A stretch of DNA of 64,000 bases from Bifidobacterium imperatoris. Lineage in GTDB: Bacteria > Actinomycetota > Actinomycetes > Actinomycetales > Bifidobacteriaceae. Shown one piece after another: positions 16,928 to 25,870 of the stretch. The notes under the pieces are model-generated. The model did not search any database. It had not been told where the DNA came from and worked only from the letters and a program-made list of their open reading frames with translations. Within the stretch, counting starts at the first letter, position 1; each line of letters opens with the position of its first letter. The translations under genes were made by a program, and so were the position numbers. Location of the stretch: the NCBI RefSeq assembly GCF_002860405.1, contig NZ_NMWV01000011.1:148524-212523 (forward strand), written 5' to 3'.

Positions 16928-18157
16928 ATGACTAGCTTTGCAGACATCACCACTATGGGTGTGGGTGGAGAAATCGCCCATTTTATTGAGCCGACCACAC
17001 GTGTTGGCCTGATTGAGGCCGTTGAAGATGCTGATTCCAAGGGCCTGCCATTGGTGGTAATCGGCGGAGGCTCAAATATGCTGATTGCCGATGAGCCGTT
17101 TAACGGTGTGGTAGTGCGTGACGCGCGCAAGCTCATCACTGTTCCGGACGAGGCAGCCCCAGTGGAAGGGCAGGACCGCACCGTGCACGTCAACGCCGAA
17201 GCCGGCGCCAATTGGGATGATTTCGTGGCCTTTACCGTGGAAATCGGGCTCGAAGGTGTAGAAGGACTTTCCGGCATTCCCGGTACGGTTGGCGCCTCCG
17301 TGGTGCAGAACATCGGTGCTTACGGTCAGGAAGTGGCCACATCGGTGGAATCAGTGGAAGTCTGGGATCGCAAAACCAAAACCACGCGTGACCTGACGTC
17401 CGAAGATCTCCACTTCGGCTATCGCTACTCGGCGCTCAAGGCCAGCATGTACCAGGCTCCCGGAGTGCCGGCGAACGAATTCTTCCCGACCCCGCGCTAT
17501 GTGGTACTCTCCGTCACATTTGCGCTGACCCATTCCGAGCAAGGCACTGTGGGGTACGGTCAGCTCGCCAAAGCACTCGGCGTTGAAGTCGGCGATCGTA
17601 TGTCCACCAAGGATATTCGCGAAGCAGTACTCAATGTGCGTGCTGCCAAAGGCATGCTTGAGGATCCCACGCGCTATGCGCTGCCGGCAATGGCTGATGC
17701 CAAGCGTGAGAACAATGTTCTGGCTGATTTGCAGCGTTTGTCTGCGCTTAATGAAGCGGCGCACATCGAGCCTACCGAAGATGGTCTGCCTGCTCCTGAC
17801 TACAATCGCCACAGCTGCGGCTCGTTCTTCATGAATCCTATTCTGCCTGCCGATCAGGCGAAGAACCTGCCTGAAGATGCGCCACGTTTTAATGCGACTT
17901 TGCCGAACGGCGACCCCGGCATCAAGACTTCTGCCGCATGGCTGATTGACCATGCCGGATGCCATAAGGGCTTTGCCGTTGCCTCCGATGCTCCGGCCAG
18001 CCTCTCCACGCAGCACACGTTAGCGCTTACCAATCGCGGAGGAGCTCGGGCCAAGGATATTGAGCAGCTTGCTCACACAGTGCAGCAGCGCGTACGTGAG
18101 GCATTCGGTATCGAGCTGGTTCCGGAGCCGGTGTGCGTTGGCGTACTGAATAAGTAG
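16928..18157 (+). CDS. murB: UDP-N-acetylenolpyruvoylglucosamine reductase MurB
   Basis: A 409-residue flavoenzyme that reduces UDP-GlcNAc-enolpyruvate to UDP-MurNAc with NADPH in peptidoglycan precursor synthesis. FAD-binding motifs are VVIGGGSNMLIADEPFNGVV and the GIPGTVGASVVQNIGAYGQE loop; HFGYRYS is typical of type I MurB. NRHSCGSFFMNPIL carries the catalytic Ser of SCGSFF. AAWLIDHAGCHKG follows, with NRGGARAKDIEQLA near the end. It is somewhat longer than the typical ~350 residues because of an insertion between about 245 and 290. ATG 16928 follows AGGATAGGAAAGC. It is alone on its transcript. Confidence 0.96.
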   Translation: MTSFADITTMGVGGEIAHFIEPTTRVGLIEAVEDADSKGLPLVVIGGGSNMLIADEPFNGVVVRDARKLITVPDEAAPVEGQDRTVHVNAEAGANWDDFVAFTVEIGLEGVEGLSGIPGTVGASVVQNIGAYGQEVATSVESVEVWDRKTKTTRDLTSEDLHFGYRYSALKASMYQAPGVPANEFFPTPRYVVLSVTFALTHSEQGTVGYGQLAKALGVEVGDRMSTKDIREAVLNVRAAKGMLEDPTRYALPAMADAKRENNVLADLQRLSALNEAAHIEPTEDGLPAPDYNRHSCGSFFMNPILPADQAKNLPEDAPRFNATLPNGDPGIKTSAAWLIDHAGCHKGFAVASDAPASLSTQHTLALTNRGGARAKDIEQLAHTVQQRVREAFGIELVPEPVCVGVLNK

Positions 18158-18264
18158 GTGTAGGGAAGTTACCGATAGGTAATAGACAAGTCACGTAGCC
18201 TCTTCTATACTCGTTTTGTTGTTTTTGCGTGCTCAGGTGCGCTCTAGAGGAAAGAGAAGGCTTT

Positions 18265-19791
18265 ATGCAACTGTTCCGTACGAAATCCGTCGAACAGACC
18301 ATTGCCGAAACAGGTGAAGAGGGCCGCAAGCTCAAGCGCAACCTGACTTGGTGGGATCTGTCTATTATGGGCGTGGCCGTCGCCGTGGGCGCCGGCATCT
18401 TCTCCGTGGGCGCGCAGGCAGCTGCCTTCCACGCGGGTCCGGCCGTGATCATCAGCTTCCTGATTGCAGGCATCGTCTGCGGCGCTGCAGTGATGTGCTA
18501 TGCCGAGTTTGCTTCGATGATTCCGGTGGCCGGCTCCGCCTACACCTTCACCTACACCACGGTGGGTGAGCTGATGGCGTGGATCATCGGCTGGGATCTG
18601 ATTCTGGAAATGCTCATGGCAGGTTCCGTGATCTCCAAATATTGGGGCGTCTACCTCAATGACTTCATGAGACTCATGGGTTGGAACGCCAACACCAACC
18701 TGACATTCGGTTCTTTCCACATTGACGTGGCGCCGATCATCATCGTGGCGTTCTTCACCACCCTGCTCGTCTTCGGCACCAAGATCGGTGCCCGCGTGGA
18801 TGGCGCTATGACCGTGCTCAAGATCGCCATCGTGTTCTTCGTGGTGATCGTCGGCTTCTTCTACGTCAAGGCCTCCAACTTCACGCCGTTCATTCCACCG
18901 GCAGAACCGGCATCCAGCGTGCAAAGCTCCACGGCCGTTTCCGGCGTGATGGGCCAGCCGCTGTGGCAGTGGGCCACCGGCATGGTGCCGTCCATCTATG
19001 GCGTGCCGGGCATCCTCTCTGGTGCGGCACTTGTGTTCTTCGCCTTCATCGGTTTCGATGTGGTGGCCACCGCTTCCGAAGAGACCAAGGATCCGCACAA
19101 GAACGTGCCGCTCGGCATTGGTGTGGGCATGGCCCTGATCATCATCATGTACATGCTCGTGGCCATCGTGACCACCGGCATGGTCTCATACAAGGAGCTC
19201 GCCCAGCAGGATAGCCCGTCGCTCGCCACTGCATTCGAGTTGGTCGGTGCCAACTGGGCGGCCAAGATCATCAGCTTCGGCATCGTTCTGGGCCTCGCTA
19301 CTGTGGTGATGGTGCTGCTGCTCGGTCTGACCCGTATCGTCTTCGCCATGAGCCGTGACGGCTTGCTGCCTCGCAGCCTGTCCAAGACCGGTAAGCATGG
19401 CACTCCTGCTGGCCTGCAGATTGCCGTGGGCGTTGTGGTGGCTCTGGTCGCCGCTCTGTTCGATATCGGCGTGCTCTCCGACATGGTGAACATCGGTACA
19501 CTCTCCGCCTTCACGCTGGTGGCCATCTCCATTCCGATCATGCGCAAGAAGCGCCCTGATTTGCCTCGAGCTTTCAAGATTCCGGGTAACCCTTGGGTGC
19601 CGATTTTGATTGGCTTGGCTAACCTGTGGCTGATGCTGAACCTGACCGTGCTCACCTGGATTCGTTTTGTGGTGTGGCTTGTGGTCGGTTTTGCCATCTA
19701 CTTCGGCTACGGTTATCGCCATGCTCGCCTTGGTACTGGTGAACTAAGCGAAGAACTTTCCGCTGAAACCGATAAGGCCATCAACGGCTGA
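18265..19791 (+). CDS. APC-family amino-acid permease (cationic amino-acid transporter type)
   Basis: A 508-residue polytopic transporter with about 12 membrane segments. The N-terminus LKRNLTWWDLSIMGVAVAVG followed by AGIFSVGA is the first helix with the GAGIF substrate-site break. PVAGSAYTFTYTTVGELMAW and FIGFDVVATASEETKDPHKN are the family hallmarks of CAT-like (YfnA/YhdG) permeases. The ATG at 18265 follows GAGAAGG; a GTG-type extension to 18229 is less likely. The specific amino acid is not readable from sequence. Monocistronic by context. Confidence 0.9.
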   Translation: MQLFRTKSVEQTIAETGEEGRKLKRNLTWWDLSIMGVAVAVGAGIFSVGAQAAAFHAGPAVIISFLIAGIVCGAAVMCYAEFASMIPVAGSAYTFTYTTVGELMAWIIGWDLILEMLMAGSVISKYWGVYLNDFMRLMGWNANTNLTFGSFHIDVAPIIIVAFFTTLLVFGTKIGARVDGAMTVLKIAIVFFVVIVGFFYVKASNFTPFIPPAEPASSVQSSTAVSGVMGQPLWQWATGMVPSIYGVPGILSGAALVFFAFIGFDVVATASEETKDPHKNVPLGIGVGMALIIIMYMLVAIVTTGMVSYKELAQQDSPSLATAFELVGANWAAKIISFGIVLGLATVVMVLLLGLTRIVFAMSRDGLLPRSLSKTGKHGTPAGLQIAVGVVVALVAALFDIGVLSDMVNIGTLSAFTLVAISIPIMRKKRPDLPRAFKIPGNPWVPILIGLANLWLMLNLTVLTWIRFVVWLVVGFAIYFGYGYRHARLGTGELSEELSAETDKAING

Positions 19792-19868
19792 TGCGTTTGC
19801 TGACGCTGCGTCAAAGCGTCCGGCCGCGAGCCTAGAATTGACACAGCGTTATTTTCAAGGAGGATTCC

Positions 19869-20189
19869 ATGCCATACGTTGTTGCTCAGCCTTGCGTGGA
19901 TGTTAAGGACAAGGCTTGCGTGGACGAGTGCCCGGTCGACTGCATCTACGAGGGCTCCCGTTCCCTGTACATCAATCCGAACGAGTGCGTTGACTGCGGT
20001 GCATGCGAACCGGTGTGTCCCACTGAAGCCATCTTCTACGAGGATGATCTGCCGGATGAGTGGGCTTGGTACAAGGATGCTGCAGTCAGCTTCTTTGCCG
20101 AAGTGGGCGATTTGGGCGGTGCTTCCGCCAATGGTCCGATTGGCAAGGATCCCGAGCAGGTGGCTGCACTGCCTCCGCAGAATCAGTGA
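19869..20189 (+). CDS. fdxA: Seven-iron ferredoxin FdxA
   Basis: A 106-residue ferredoxin with [3Fe-4S] and [4Fe-4S] clusters. N-terminal cysteines C9, C17, C21 and C25 (PCVDVKDKACVDECPVDC) and the CVDCGACEPVCP motif (C40, C43, C46, C50) match the Azotobacter FdI/mycobacterial FdxA pattern, with the extra free cysteine at 25. The consensus AAGGAGG lies 6 bases before the ATG. It is followed by dapC, the same pair found in Mycobacterium (fdxC-dapC), separated here by a hairpin. Confidence 0.95.
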   Translation: MPYVVAQPCVDVKDKACVDECPVDCIYEGSRSLYINPNECVDCGACEPVCPTEAIFYEDDLPDEWAWYKDAAVSFFAEVGDLGGASANGPIGKDPEQVAALPPQNQ

Positions 20190-20217
20190 TTACTGAGCGA
20201 ATGCCGATCACACATCT

Positions 20218-20248
20218 CGAACCCCCGACCTCTCTGGCCGGGGGTTCG
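20218..20248 (+). terminator. Hairpin between fdxA and dapC
   Basis: CGAACCCCCGACC / GGCCGGGGGTTCG around TCTCT, 28 bases after the fdxA stop. The stem is strong but no T run follows, so it may attenuate rather than terminate. Confidence 0.7.
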
Positions 20249-20286
20249 TCGTATCTTAAGAGAAGCGCTTCGAAGAAAGGGTTCCA

Positions 20287-21489
20287 ATGGGCTTCCACGC
20301 ATACTCATCCCCGTACGACTGGTCTCGCATCGCCAGCTACAAGGCCACGGCAAAAACCGTACCTGGCGGCATGATTGATTTATCGGTCGGCTCTCCCGTG
20401 GACCCCGTGCCCTCCAGCGTGCAGCAGGCGCTCATCGCAGCAGCCGATGCTTCCAATGCACATGGCTATCCGGTCACCGCTGGCACCGCGGACCTTAAGG
20501 CTGCTATCAATGATTGGTTCCGCACCATGCGTGGTGTGGATTTGAAGTCCATCAATGCTGCAGCTGTGCCAACTGTGGGCTCCAAGGAAGCTGTGGCATT
20601 GATGGCCAGCCTGCTGCATCTGGATTCTGGAGATGTAGTGGTGCAGCCCAAGGTTTCATACCCGACCTACGAAATCGGCACCCAACTGGCTGGCGCTACC
20701 GTGCTCAAAGTTGATGACGTGACCGATGTTGATTCGTGGGCCAACGTGCCTCATGTCAAAGCCATTTGGATCAACTCACCATGCAATCCCACAGGTGAGG
20801 TCATAGGAGCGGATTGGCTCGCGGACATCGTTGCCGCAGCCCGACGCATCGGTGCAGTAGTGCTGTCCGATGAATGCTATGCGTTGATGGATTGGCGTTC
20901 AGTACGTTCTTCTGCTGGAACGCTCGAGAATACCGAACCGGAATCCAATGAGCCGGCTGCCGTTGACCGGTCGTTTGCTTTGTCCGCCACACCGTGCGCT
21001 TTGAACCCACAGGTTTGCGAAGGCTCGGCGGATGGCATCTTGGTGCTGTATTCGCTTTCCAAGCAGTCGAATATGGCCGGTTATCGTACGGCATTGATTG
21101 CTGGCGACTACCGTCTGATTCGCGAGATGAGTGAATACCGCAAGCAGATTGGCGAGATTATTCCGGGCCCGGTGCAGGCAGCGATGGCTGCAGGTCTGCG
21201 TGATTCCGCATCGGTGCATCAGCAGTGGACTCGCTACCATAATCGTCTGTCGGCACTGGTCGAGGCGCTGAAAGCATACGGTTATGATTCCGTGCGCATG
21301 CCTGCCGGCGCACTCTATGTGTGGGTGAGAGCCAAGTCCGGCGACTGCTGGACCGATATGGCCAAGCTTGCCGAAATCGGCATTATTCCAAGCCCTGGTG
21401 AGTTCTATGGCGCCCCTGCATATTTGCGTTTCTCCGCCACCGCTACTGATGAGGCCGTCAAGGAAGCCTGCCAACGACTCGCAGCATAG
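20287..21489 (+). CDS. dapC: Succinyldiaminopimelate transaminase DapC
   Basis: A 400-residue PLP aminotransferase for the lysine/diaminopimelate pathway, which supplies peptidoglycan. PGGMIDLSVGSPVDPVPSSV near the start, GYPVTAGTADLKAAINDW, VPTVGSKEAV, WINSPCNPTGE, VVLSDECYALMDW, and the Schiff-base Lys in LYSLSKQSNMAGYRTALI are all typical of actinobacterial DapC. ATG 20287 follows GAAGAAAGGG. Its position next to fdxA supports the assignment. It converges with dinB, 4 bases apart. Confidence 0.92.
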   Translation: MGFHAYSSPYDWSRIASYKATAKTVPGGMIDLSVGSPVDPVPSSVQQALIAAADASNAHGYPVTAGTADLKAAINDWFRTMRGVDLKSINAAAVPTVGSKEAVALMASLLHLDSGDVVVQPKVSYPTYEIGTQLAGATVLKVDDVTDVDSWANVPHVKAIWINSPCNPTGEVIGADWLADIVAAARRIGAVVLSDECYALMDWRSVRSSAGTLENTEPESNEPAAVDRSFALSATPCALNPQVCEGSADGILVLYSLSKQSNMAGYRTALIAGDYRLIREMSEYRKQIGEIIPGPVQAAMAAGLRDSASVHQQWTRYHNRLSALVEALKAYGYDSVRMPAGALYVWVRAKSGDCWTDMAKLAEIGIIPSPGEFYGAPAYLRFSATATDEAVKEACQRLAA

Positions 21490-21493
21490 CTTC

Positions 21494-22777
21494 CTATGCC
21501 CCGAATTTCACGGCTCCGCTGCCGAACTTGCGGCGTACAGCATCAAGCGCTGCCTCGGCGTCATGCCGACGCGCCTGTGTAGTGCTTCCGCGTGCGTTGA
21601 CGCTCTCTTCGAGCATGTCATCCAAGGAAGGTTGCACGGCGGTGGAAGCTGCCTCACTGAGTGACGAGGTGCTCATGCCGGCCAATCGAATTAGTTTCGG
21701 CAGCATACTATCCGGCCCGGTGGCAAGTGGCATGCCGAGCATAATTTTCAGTTGCCGCACGCATTCGGGGTACAGTATGCCGGCCGTATCGGTCGGGCGT
21801 TCCATCGTAAACGACCGGGTCTGATAGCTGAGATCAGCAAATCGAAGCTTGACGGTAAGCGTGCGCGCCACCAAACCCTTACGCCGCAAGGTGCCGGCCA
21901 CTTCATCGCAAGCCGACCGCAGCAGATCGCACACCACGCGCATATCGCGCGTATCCTGCATCAGCGTGCGTTCCGAGCCGATGGATTTCTCCTCGCGCAC
22001 TGTTGTAACCGTGCGTGAATCCAAACCATGAGAGGCGGCCCACAGGCCACGAGCCGCTGCCGCCGATCCAGTGGCGCGAGTTAGCGTTGCCTCATCCATA
22101 CGAGACAGCTCCGCCACCGATGCAACGCCCCAAGCGTTCAGACGTTTTTCCAGCGAAGGGCCAATACCGGGAATGCCGCGCAATGGCATCATTTGCACAA
22201 ACTCAGCGGAACGGGAAGCGGGAATGAGCAGCATGCCATCCGGTTTGGCGTTCGTGGAAGCCATCTTGGCCACCAATTTATTAGCCGCGATGCCGACCGA
22301 ACAAGTCACGTGAAAGCGTTGAGAGACCTGTTCGCGAATCCACGCGCCAATCGCGCTTGGCTTGCCCCACTGCAATAGTGCAGCGGATACGTCCATATAC
22401 CCTTCGTCCACGGAAACCTGCTCAAAGCGGTCGGTGACAGTCAGGAACACCTCGTGCATAATGCGATGCGACATCATGCGGTAGTAACGCATATCCACCG
22501 GCAGAAAGATACCGTCTGGGCATAATTGGTGTGCGCGGGCAGCCGGCATGGCTGAATTGATGCCGTACCGTCGTGCCTCGTAGCTTGCAGCCGAAACCAC
22601 TGCGCGCGGCCCGGTGCCGATAATCACCGGCTTACCTTTCAGCTCGGGATGCCTTGCCACTTCAAGCGAGGCATAAAACGCATCCATATCAATATGCAGC
22701 ACTGTGCAGCCGGTCTCGTCATGACCCCAGTCGCGTTTGGCGGCAGCCAGCCTTGGTGCAGTGCTCATGCCATTCAT
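21494..22777 (-). CDS. dinB: DNA polymerase IV (Y family)
   Basis: A 427-residue translesion polymerase. CTVLHIDMDAFYASLEVARH carries the first metal-binding Asp pair; SVDEGYMDVS carries the second acidic site with DE. The palm motif KPVIIGTGPRAVVSAASYEA and the thumb helix-hairpin-helix LRGIPGIGPSLEKRLNAWG are present. The little-finger domain follows (SIGSERTLMQDTRDM). An obvious QLxLF beta-clamp motif is not seen at the C-terminus (VRRKFGSGAVKFGA). The start could be the ATG at 22777 or the ATG at 22768. Divergent from the EamA exporter. Confidence 0.94.
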   Translation of the reverse strand: MNGMSTAPRLAAAKRDWGHDETGCTVLHIDMDAFYASLEVARHPELKGKPVIIGTGPRAVVSAASYEARRYGINSAMPAARAHQLCPDGIFLPVDMRYYRMMSHRIMHEVFLTVTDRFEQVSVDEGYMDVSAALLQWGKPSAIGAWIREQVSQRFHVTCSVGIAANKLVAKMASTNAKPDGMLLIPASRSAEFVQMMPLRGIPGIGPSLEKRLNAWGVASVAELSRMDEATLTRATGSAAAARGLWAASHGLDSRTVTTVREEKSIGSERTLMQDTRDMRVVCDLLRSACDEVAGTLRRKGLVARTLTVKLRFADLSYQTRSFTMERPTDTAGILYPECVRQLKIMLGMPLATGPDSMLPKLIRLAGMSTSSLSEAASTAVQPSLDDMLEESVNARGSTTQARRHDAEAALDAVRRKFGSGAVKFGA

Positions 22778-22911
22778 TCTAGGCCCGCGCCGAGCCCTGA
22801 GTAGTGTTCACTATACGCACATATATGGTCCAATTCCATCTTCGAGTTCATATCTTGGCGAAGTTCATGCGAGTCCGGCACTGTCCCGGCCAAGCGAGTA
22901 GCGTGAAGTCT

Positions 22912-23859
22912 ATGAAGAAGGCAGTGGTCAGTATCCTCAATCGTGTTCCTGTTGTGCTTATCGTGATTGGAGAGGCACTGGTCATCTACACGGCCACGGC
23001 CATCGCCAAACTTGCGTTTACCCAGCTCGACCCACTGTATTCAGTCTGGTATCGCGTAGGATTCATGACCCTGTTACTGCTCGCTTGGCGCAGGCCCTGG
23101 CAGCGCGCCAAGAGAGACAGGCTGTTCCGACGCAGCGCTCGCAGCTGGGGATTGGTGGCGTTGCTCGGATGTGCATTGGTGCTGATGAACACCATGTTTT
23201 ACGTAGCTATCAGCAATATGGATATGGGTATTGCCGTATCCATTGAATTCATTGGGCCGCTTTCGGTGGCGGTGATTACCGGTCGTAGCTGGCGTGAGCG
23301 GCTAGGTATCGGCATTGCTGCTATCGGCGTGGTGCTGCTCGCCGGTATTTCGCTATCCAATCCGGCTAGCAATGGCAGCTTCCTGATTGGTTTGATCGCC
23401 ATTCTTATCGGTGGCTCGATGTGGGGCGTGTATATCGTCACTGGCCGGCGTGTGGCTGCCGGAGGTAATTCTTTGGACAACCTGTGCATTGCAGTGACCA
23501 TTGGTTGGATTGTGCAATCATTGTTCTTGGGTGTACCGGCTGTGGAACATGTGATTTGGCCAAAATCAGATGCAACATGGGCTCTTGAGCCGGGTGGTTC
23601 GCTGAAGCTTCTGGCGTTGCTGTTTGTGATTTCATTAATGGCTTCGTTCATCCCATACGTGGTGGAACAGATTACGTTGCGGCGCACTACCTCTGGAGCG
23701 TTTTCCGTTATGCAGTCCATTAACCCTGCTGTGGCGGTGGCCGTAGGTCTTGCCTTTGGCGAGATTCCAGGCATTGGGGAACTCGTAGGCGTGGGTTTGG
23801 TGATATTCGCAGTGATTGTGACCTTTTCCGGTGATGCTGCGCCGGCACAAGGCAAGTGA
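22912..23859 (+). CDS. EamA/DMT-family exporter, RhtA-like
   Basis: A 315-residue membrane protein of ten predicted helices with two EamA halves. Motifs include the opening PVVLIVIGEALVIYTATAIAK, the first-repeat SNMDMGIAVSIEFIGPLSVA, typical of RhtA threonine/homoserine exporters, and the second-repeat QITLRRTTSGAFSVMQSINP. I chose the ATG at 22912, directly before the first helix; the frame is open to 22804 but the added residues look non-coding. The ribosome binding site is weak. Substrate is inferred from family only. Confidence 0.87.
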   Translation: MKKAVVSILNRVPVVLIVIGEALVIYTATAIAKLAFTQLDPLYSVWYRVGFMTLLLLAWRRPWQRAKRDRLFRRSARSWGLVALLGCALVLMNTMFYVAISNMDMGIAVSIEFIGPLSVAVITGRSWRERLGIGIAAIGVVLLAGISLSNPASNGSFLIGLIAILIGGSMWGVYIVTGRRVAAGGNSLDNLCIAVTIGWIVQSLFLGVPAVEHVIWPKSDATWALEPGGSLKLLALLFVISLMASFIPYVVEQITLRRTTSGAFSVMQSINPAVAVAVGLAFGEIPGIGELVGVGLVIFAVIVTFSGDAAPAQGK

Positions 23860-23937
23860 AAGAAGTTGGTCATGTACGGCACGCCGTATCCGCGGTTCGT
23901 GGTACAGTAATGTGCTGTTGCGCTCAGTGTGCAACGT

Positions 23938-24024
23938 GGAGTCATGCCTGAGTGGCCGATAGGGGCACCCTGCTAAGGTGTTAGTCGCGTAAGCGGCTCG
24001 AGGGTTCGAATCCCTCTGACTCCG
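23938..24024 (+). tRNA. tRNA-Ser (GCT)
   Basis: Acceptor GGAGTCA/TGACTCC with discriminator G. The anticodon loop contains GCT at 23972-23974. There is a long variable arm, and the T arm is AGGGTTCGAATCCCT. 87 bases; CCA is not encoded. Confidence 0.95.
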
Positions 24025-24029
24025 CAACC

Positions 24030-24063
24030 AAGGGTTTTGGGTATTCGCTCAAAACCCTTTTTT
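24030..24063 (+). terminator. Terminator after tRNA-Ser
   Basis: AAGGGTTTT (24030-24038) pairs with AAAACCCTT (24051-24059) followed by TTTT. Confidence 0.93.
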
Positions 24064-24195
24064 CATGCCGAAAACGGCGGAATAACGCCGGTTTCAAGCC
24101 ATTTCGTCGGGTCGTTTCATGTTTGTAATCGTGTGCAGTGCGGCAGGGTTAGCCACAAGATAGCCGGTAAATAGAGCGGTAATTAAGGAATTCAT

Positions 24196-24279
24196 ATGCG
24201 AACAGTAGACGGTAAGCATCCGCTAGATAGCGGAGCCGGAGGTACGCCATTGTCCGCCCGTCTCCACGGTTTATTCTAG
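24196..24279 (+). CDS. Possible 27-residue small ORF
   Basis: ATG preceded by TTAAGGAATTCAT (AAGGA six bases upstream) opens a 27-residue frame MRTVDGKHPLDSG...LHGLF ending TAG. It occupies the otherwise empty 320-base stretch between the tRNA-Ser terminator and the CapA-like gene. Nothing else in that stretch is recognised. No family known to me; it could be a real small protein, a leader peptide for the next gene, or chance. Confidence 0.25.
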   Translation: MRTVDGKHPLDSGAGGTPLSARLHGLF

Positions 24280-24385
24280 CGATACCAAAACCGCGGCACG
24301 ACGGCAAAAGACCATCATTTGACCGGAATATGTCATATTCTGGCCTTGAGAGAATGAAGAGTCACACGTTTAAGGATGAACGCAT

Positions 24386-25753
24386 ATGGGGCATATCAGA
24401 GGGCAAGGGCAGCATAGTGCGGTTCCCACGCCAAGGGCACGTCTGCTAACAGTTATTGCATGTGCGATGGTATTGGCTGTGGCGCTGGGCTTGGGAATCT
24501 GGTTGGGAACCAGCCAGCAGCATGCTCGTTTGGCGTCAACAAGTCAAGCACAGCAGAAGACGAGCGGTACCTCGCCATCTGAGCTTAACAAATCCCAGAG
24601 CGCTCCTACTCCGGTTGCCGAGCATCATGGTAATTCACCGGATTGCCCGGATCAGGATTGCATCGCGCTGTTGGTGAACGGTGATTTGCTGTTCCATGCC
24701 GGTTTGTGGAATCAATTCCGTGGTGCGAATATCAACGCAACTGATGGCACAGCGTTTAACTTCGACCCGCTATTCGAGCCGATGAAGCAGTACATTCAGG
24801 CATCGGATATCGCTGTATGCAACTTCGAGACTCCGATATCGCAGCGTGGCGGCCCTTACTCGGCATATCCGGTGTTCAATGTTCCGCCTGAAGTGGCGGA
24901 CGCTGCCCGTAACGTGGGATATACCGCATGCACGCATGCCACCAATCATTCATGGGATCAAGGTGCGGATGGCATTGCCAGGCTCTGGGACACGCTTGAG
25001 GCGGACGGCATTGCACAAACCGGTTCCTATAAGACCGAGGAGGATTCGCTTAAACCACTGGTCATCGATTCTCCGACCGGCGGCGGCAAGCTCGGCCTGA
25101 TTTCCGGAACGGTATCGTTGAACGGGCAGGTTGCGGATGCGGATTGGCGCGTCGATCGACTGCGTGACACGGACGATCCCCATCATGAGAGCGATATTCA
25201 ACGCGCGGTGGATAAAGCGAACAAGGCGCGTGAACAGGGTGCCGATATCGTGGCCATCGCCATGCATTCCGTGGTGGAATACATTGATTATGCGGATTCC
25301 TGGCAGGTTACCGAGGCTCATGAGCTTGCGGACACTGGTGCTTTTGACGTGATTTACGGTGCTGGATGCCATTGCGCTCAGCCCATCGAAAACTATAACG
25401 GTACGTGGATTATCTATGGCCTGGGCAATGCGGTTACCGAAAACGCATCTGCTGAAACCATTGTGAACAATCAAGGTGTGACCGCTCGTATTCAGTTTGC
25501 CGGTAAGAAGGGCGTCAAAGGTTCTTGGCGCGTGAACCGTATCGATTGGTTGCCGACCGCGAATCAGCAGCAGGGCACGTACCGATGGTGTCCGATTTCC
25601 AGTGATCATCCAATAGGCACCTGTTGGTCGGAAAGTCAGGATGCTCAGGTGCGTCAGCGCATATGGAATGTCATCTACTCTATGGGCGCTGATCAGAACG
25701 TGGTACGCGAATGGAATCTGACTGAGGAGCACGCAGCTCAATCGAACAACTGA
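24386..25753 (+). CDS. CapA-family (PGA_cap) calcineurin-like membrane-anchored protein
   Basis: A 455-residue protein with an N-terminal cytoplasmic stub, one membrane segment (about residues 19-40, VIACAMVLAVALGLGIWLG) and a Gln/Ser/Thr linker. A CapA-type metallophosphatase-like domain follows: LLVNGDLLFHAGLWNQF, DIAVCNFETPIS, YTACTHATNHSWDQGADGIA, GLISGTVSLNG, DIVAIAMHSVVEYIDYAD. CapA proteins are linked to poly-gamma-glutamate capsule synthesis, but no pgs/cap synthetase genes are nearby, so this may be a stand-alone cell-surface hydrolase. ATG 24386 follows AAGGATGAACGCAT. Confidence 0.87.
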   Translation: MGHIRGQGQHSAVPTPRARLLTVIACAMVLAVALGLGIWLGTSQQHARLASTSQAQQKTSGTSPSELNKSQSAPTPVAEHHGNSPDCPDQDCIALLVNGDLLFHAGLWNQFRGANINATDGTAFNFDPLFEPMKQYIQASDIAVCNFETPISQRGGPYSAYPVFNVPPEVADAARNVGYTACTHATNHSWDQGADGIARLWDTLEADGIAQTGSYKTEEDSLKPLVIDSPTGGGKLGLISGTVSLNGQVADADWRVDRLRDTDDPHHESDIQRAVDKANKAREQGADIVAIAMHSVVEYIDYADSWQVTEAHELADTGAFDVIYGAGCHCAQPIENYNGTWIIYGLGNAVTENASAETIVNNQGVTARIQFAGKKGVKGSWRVNRIDWLPTANQQQGTYRWCPISSDHPIGTCWSESQDAQVRQRIWNVIYSMGADQNVVREWNLTEEHAAQSNN

Positions 25754-25870
25754 GGCTCTTGTTCGGGCAAGACAGTAGCGGGTTGAACCGCGCGTTCAAC
25801 GTTGCCTGATCTGTTGTCTGCCATTGATTGCCGTGTGGGTTTCTCCCGCCGCCCGCCTAAGGTGGTGGCC

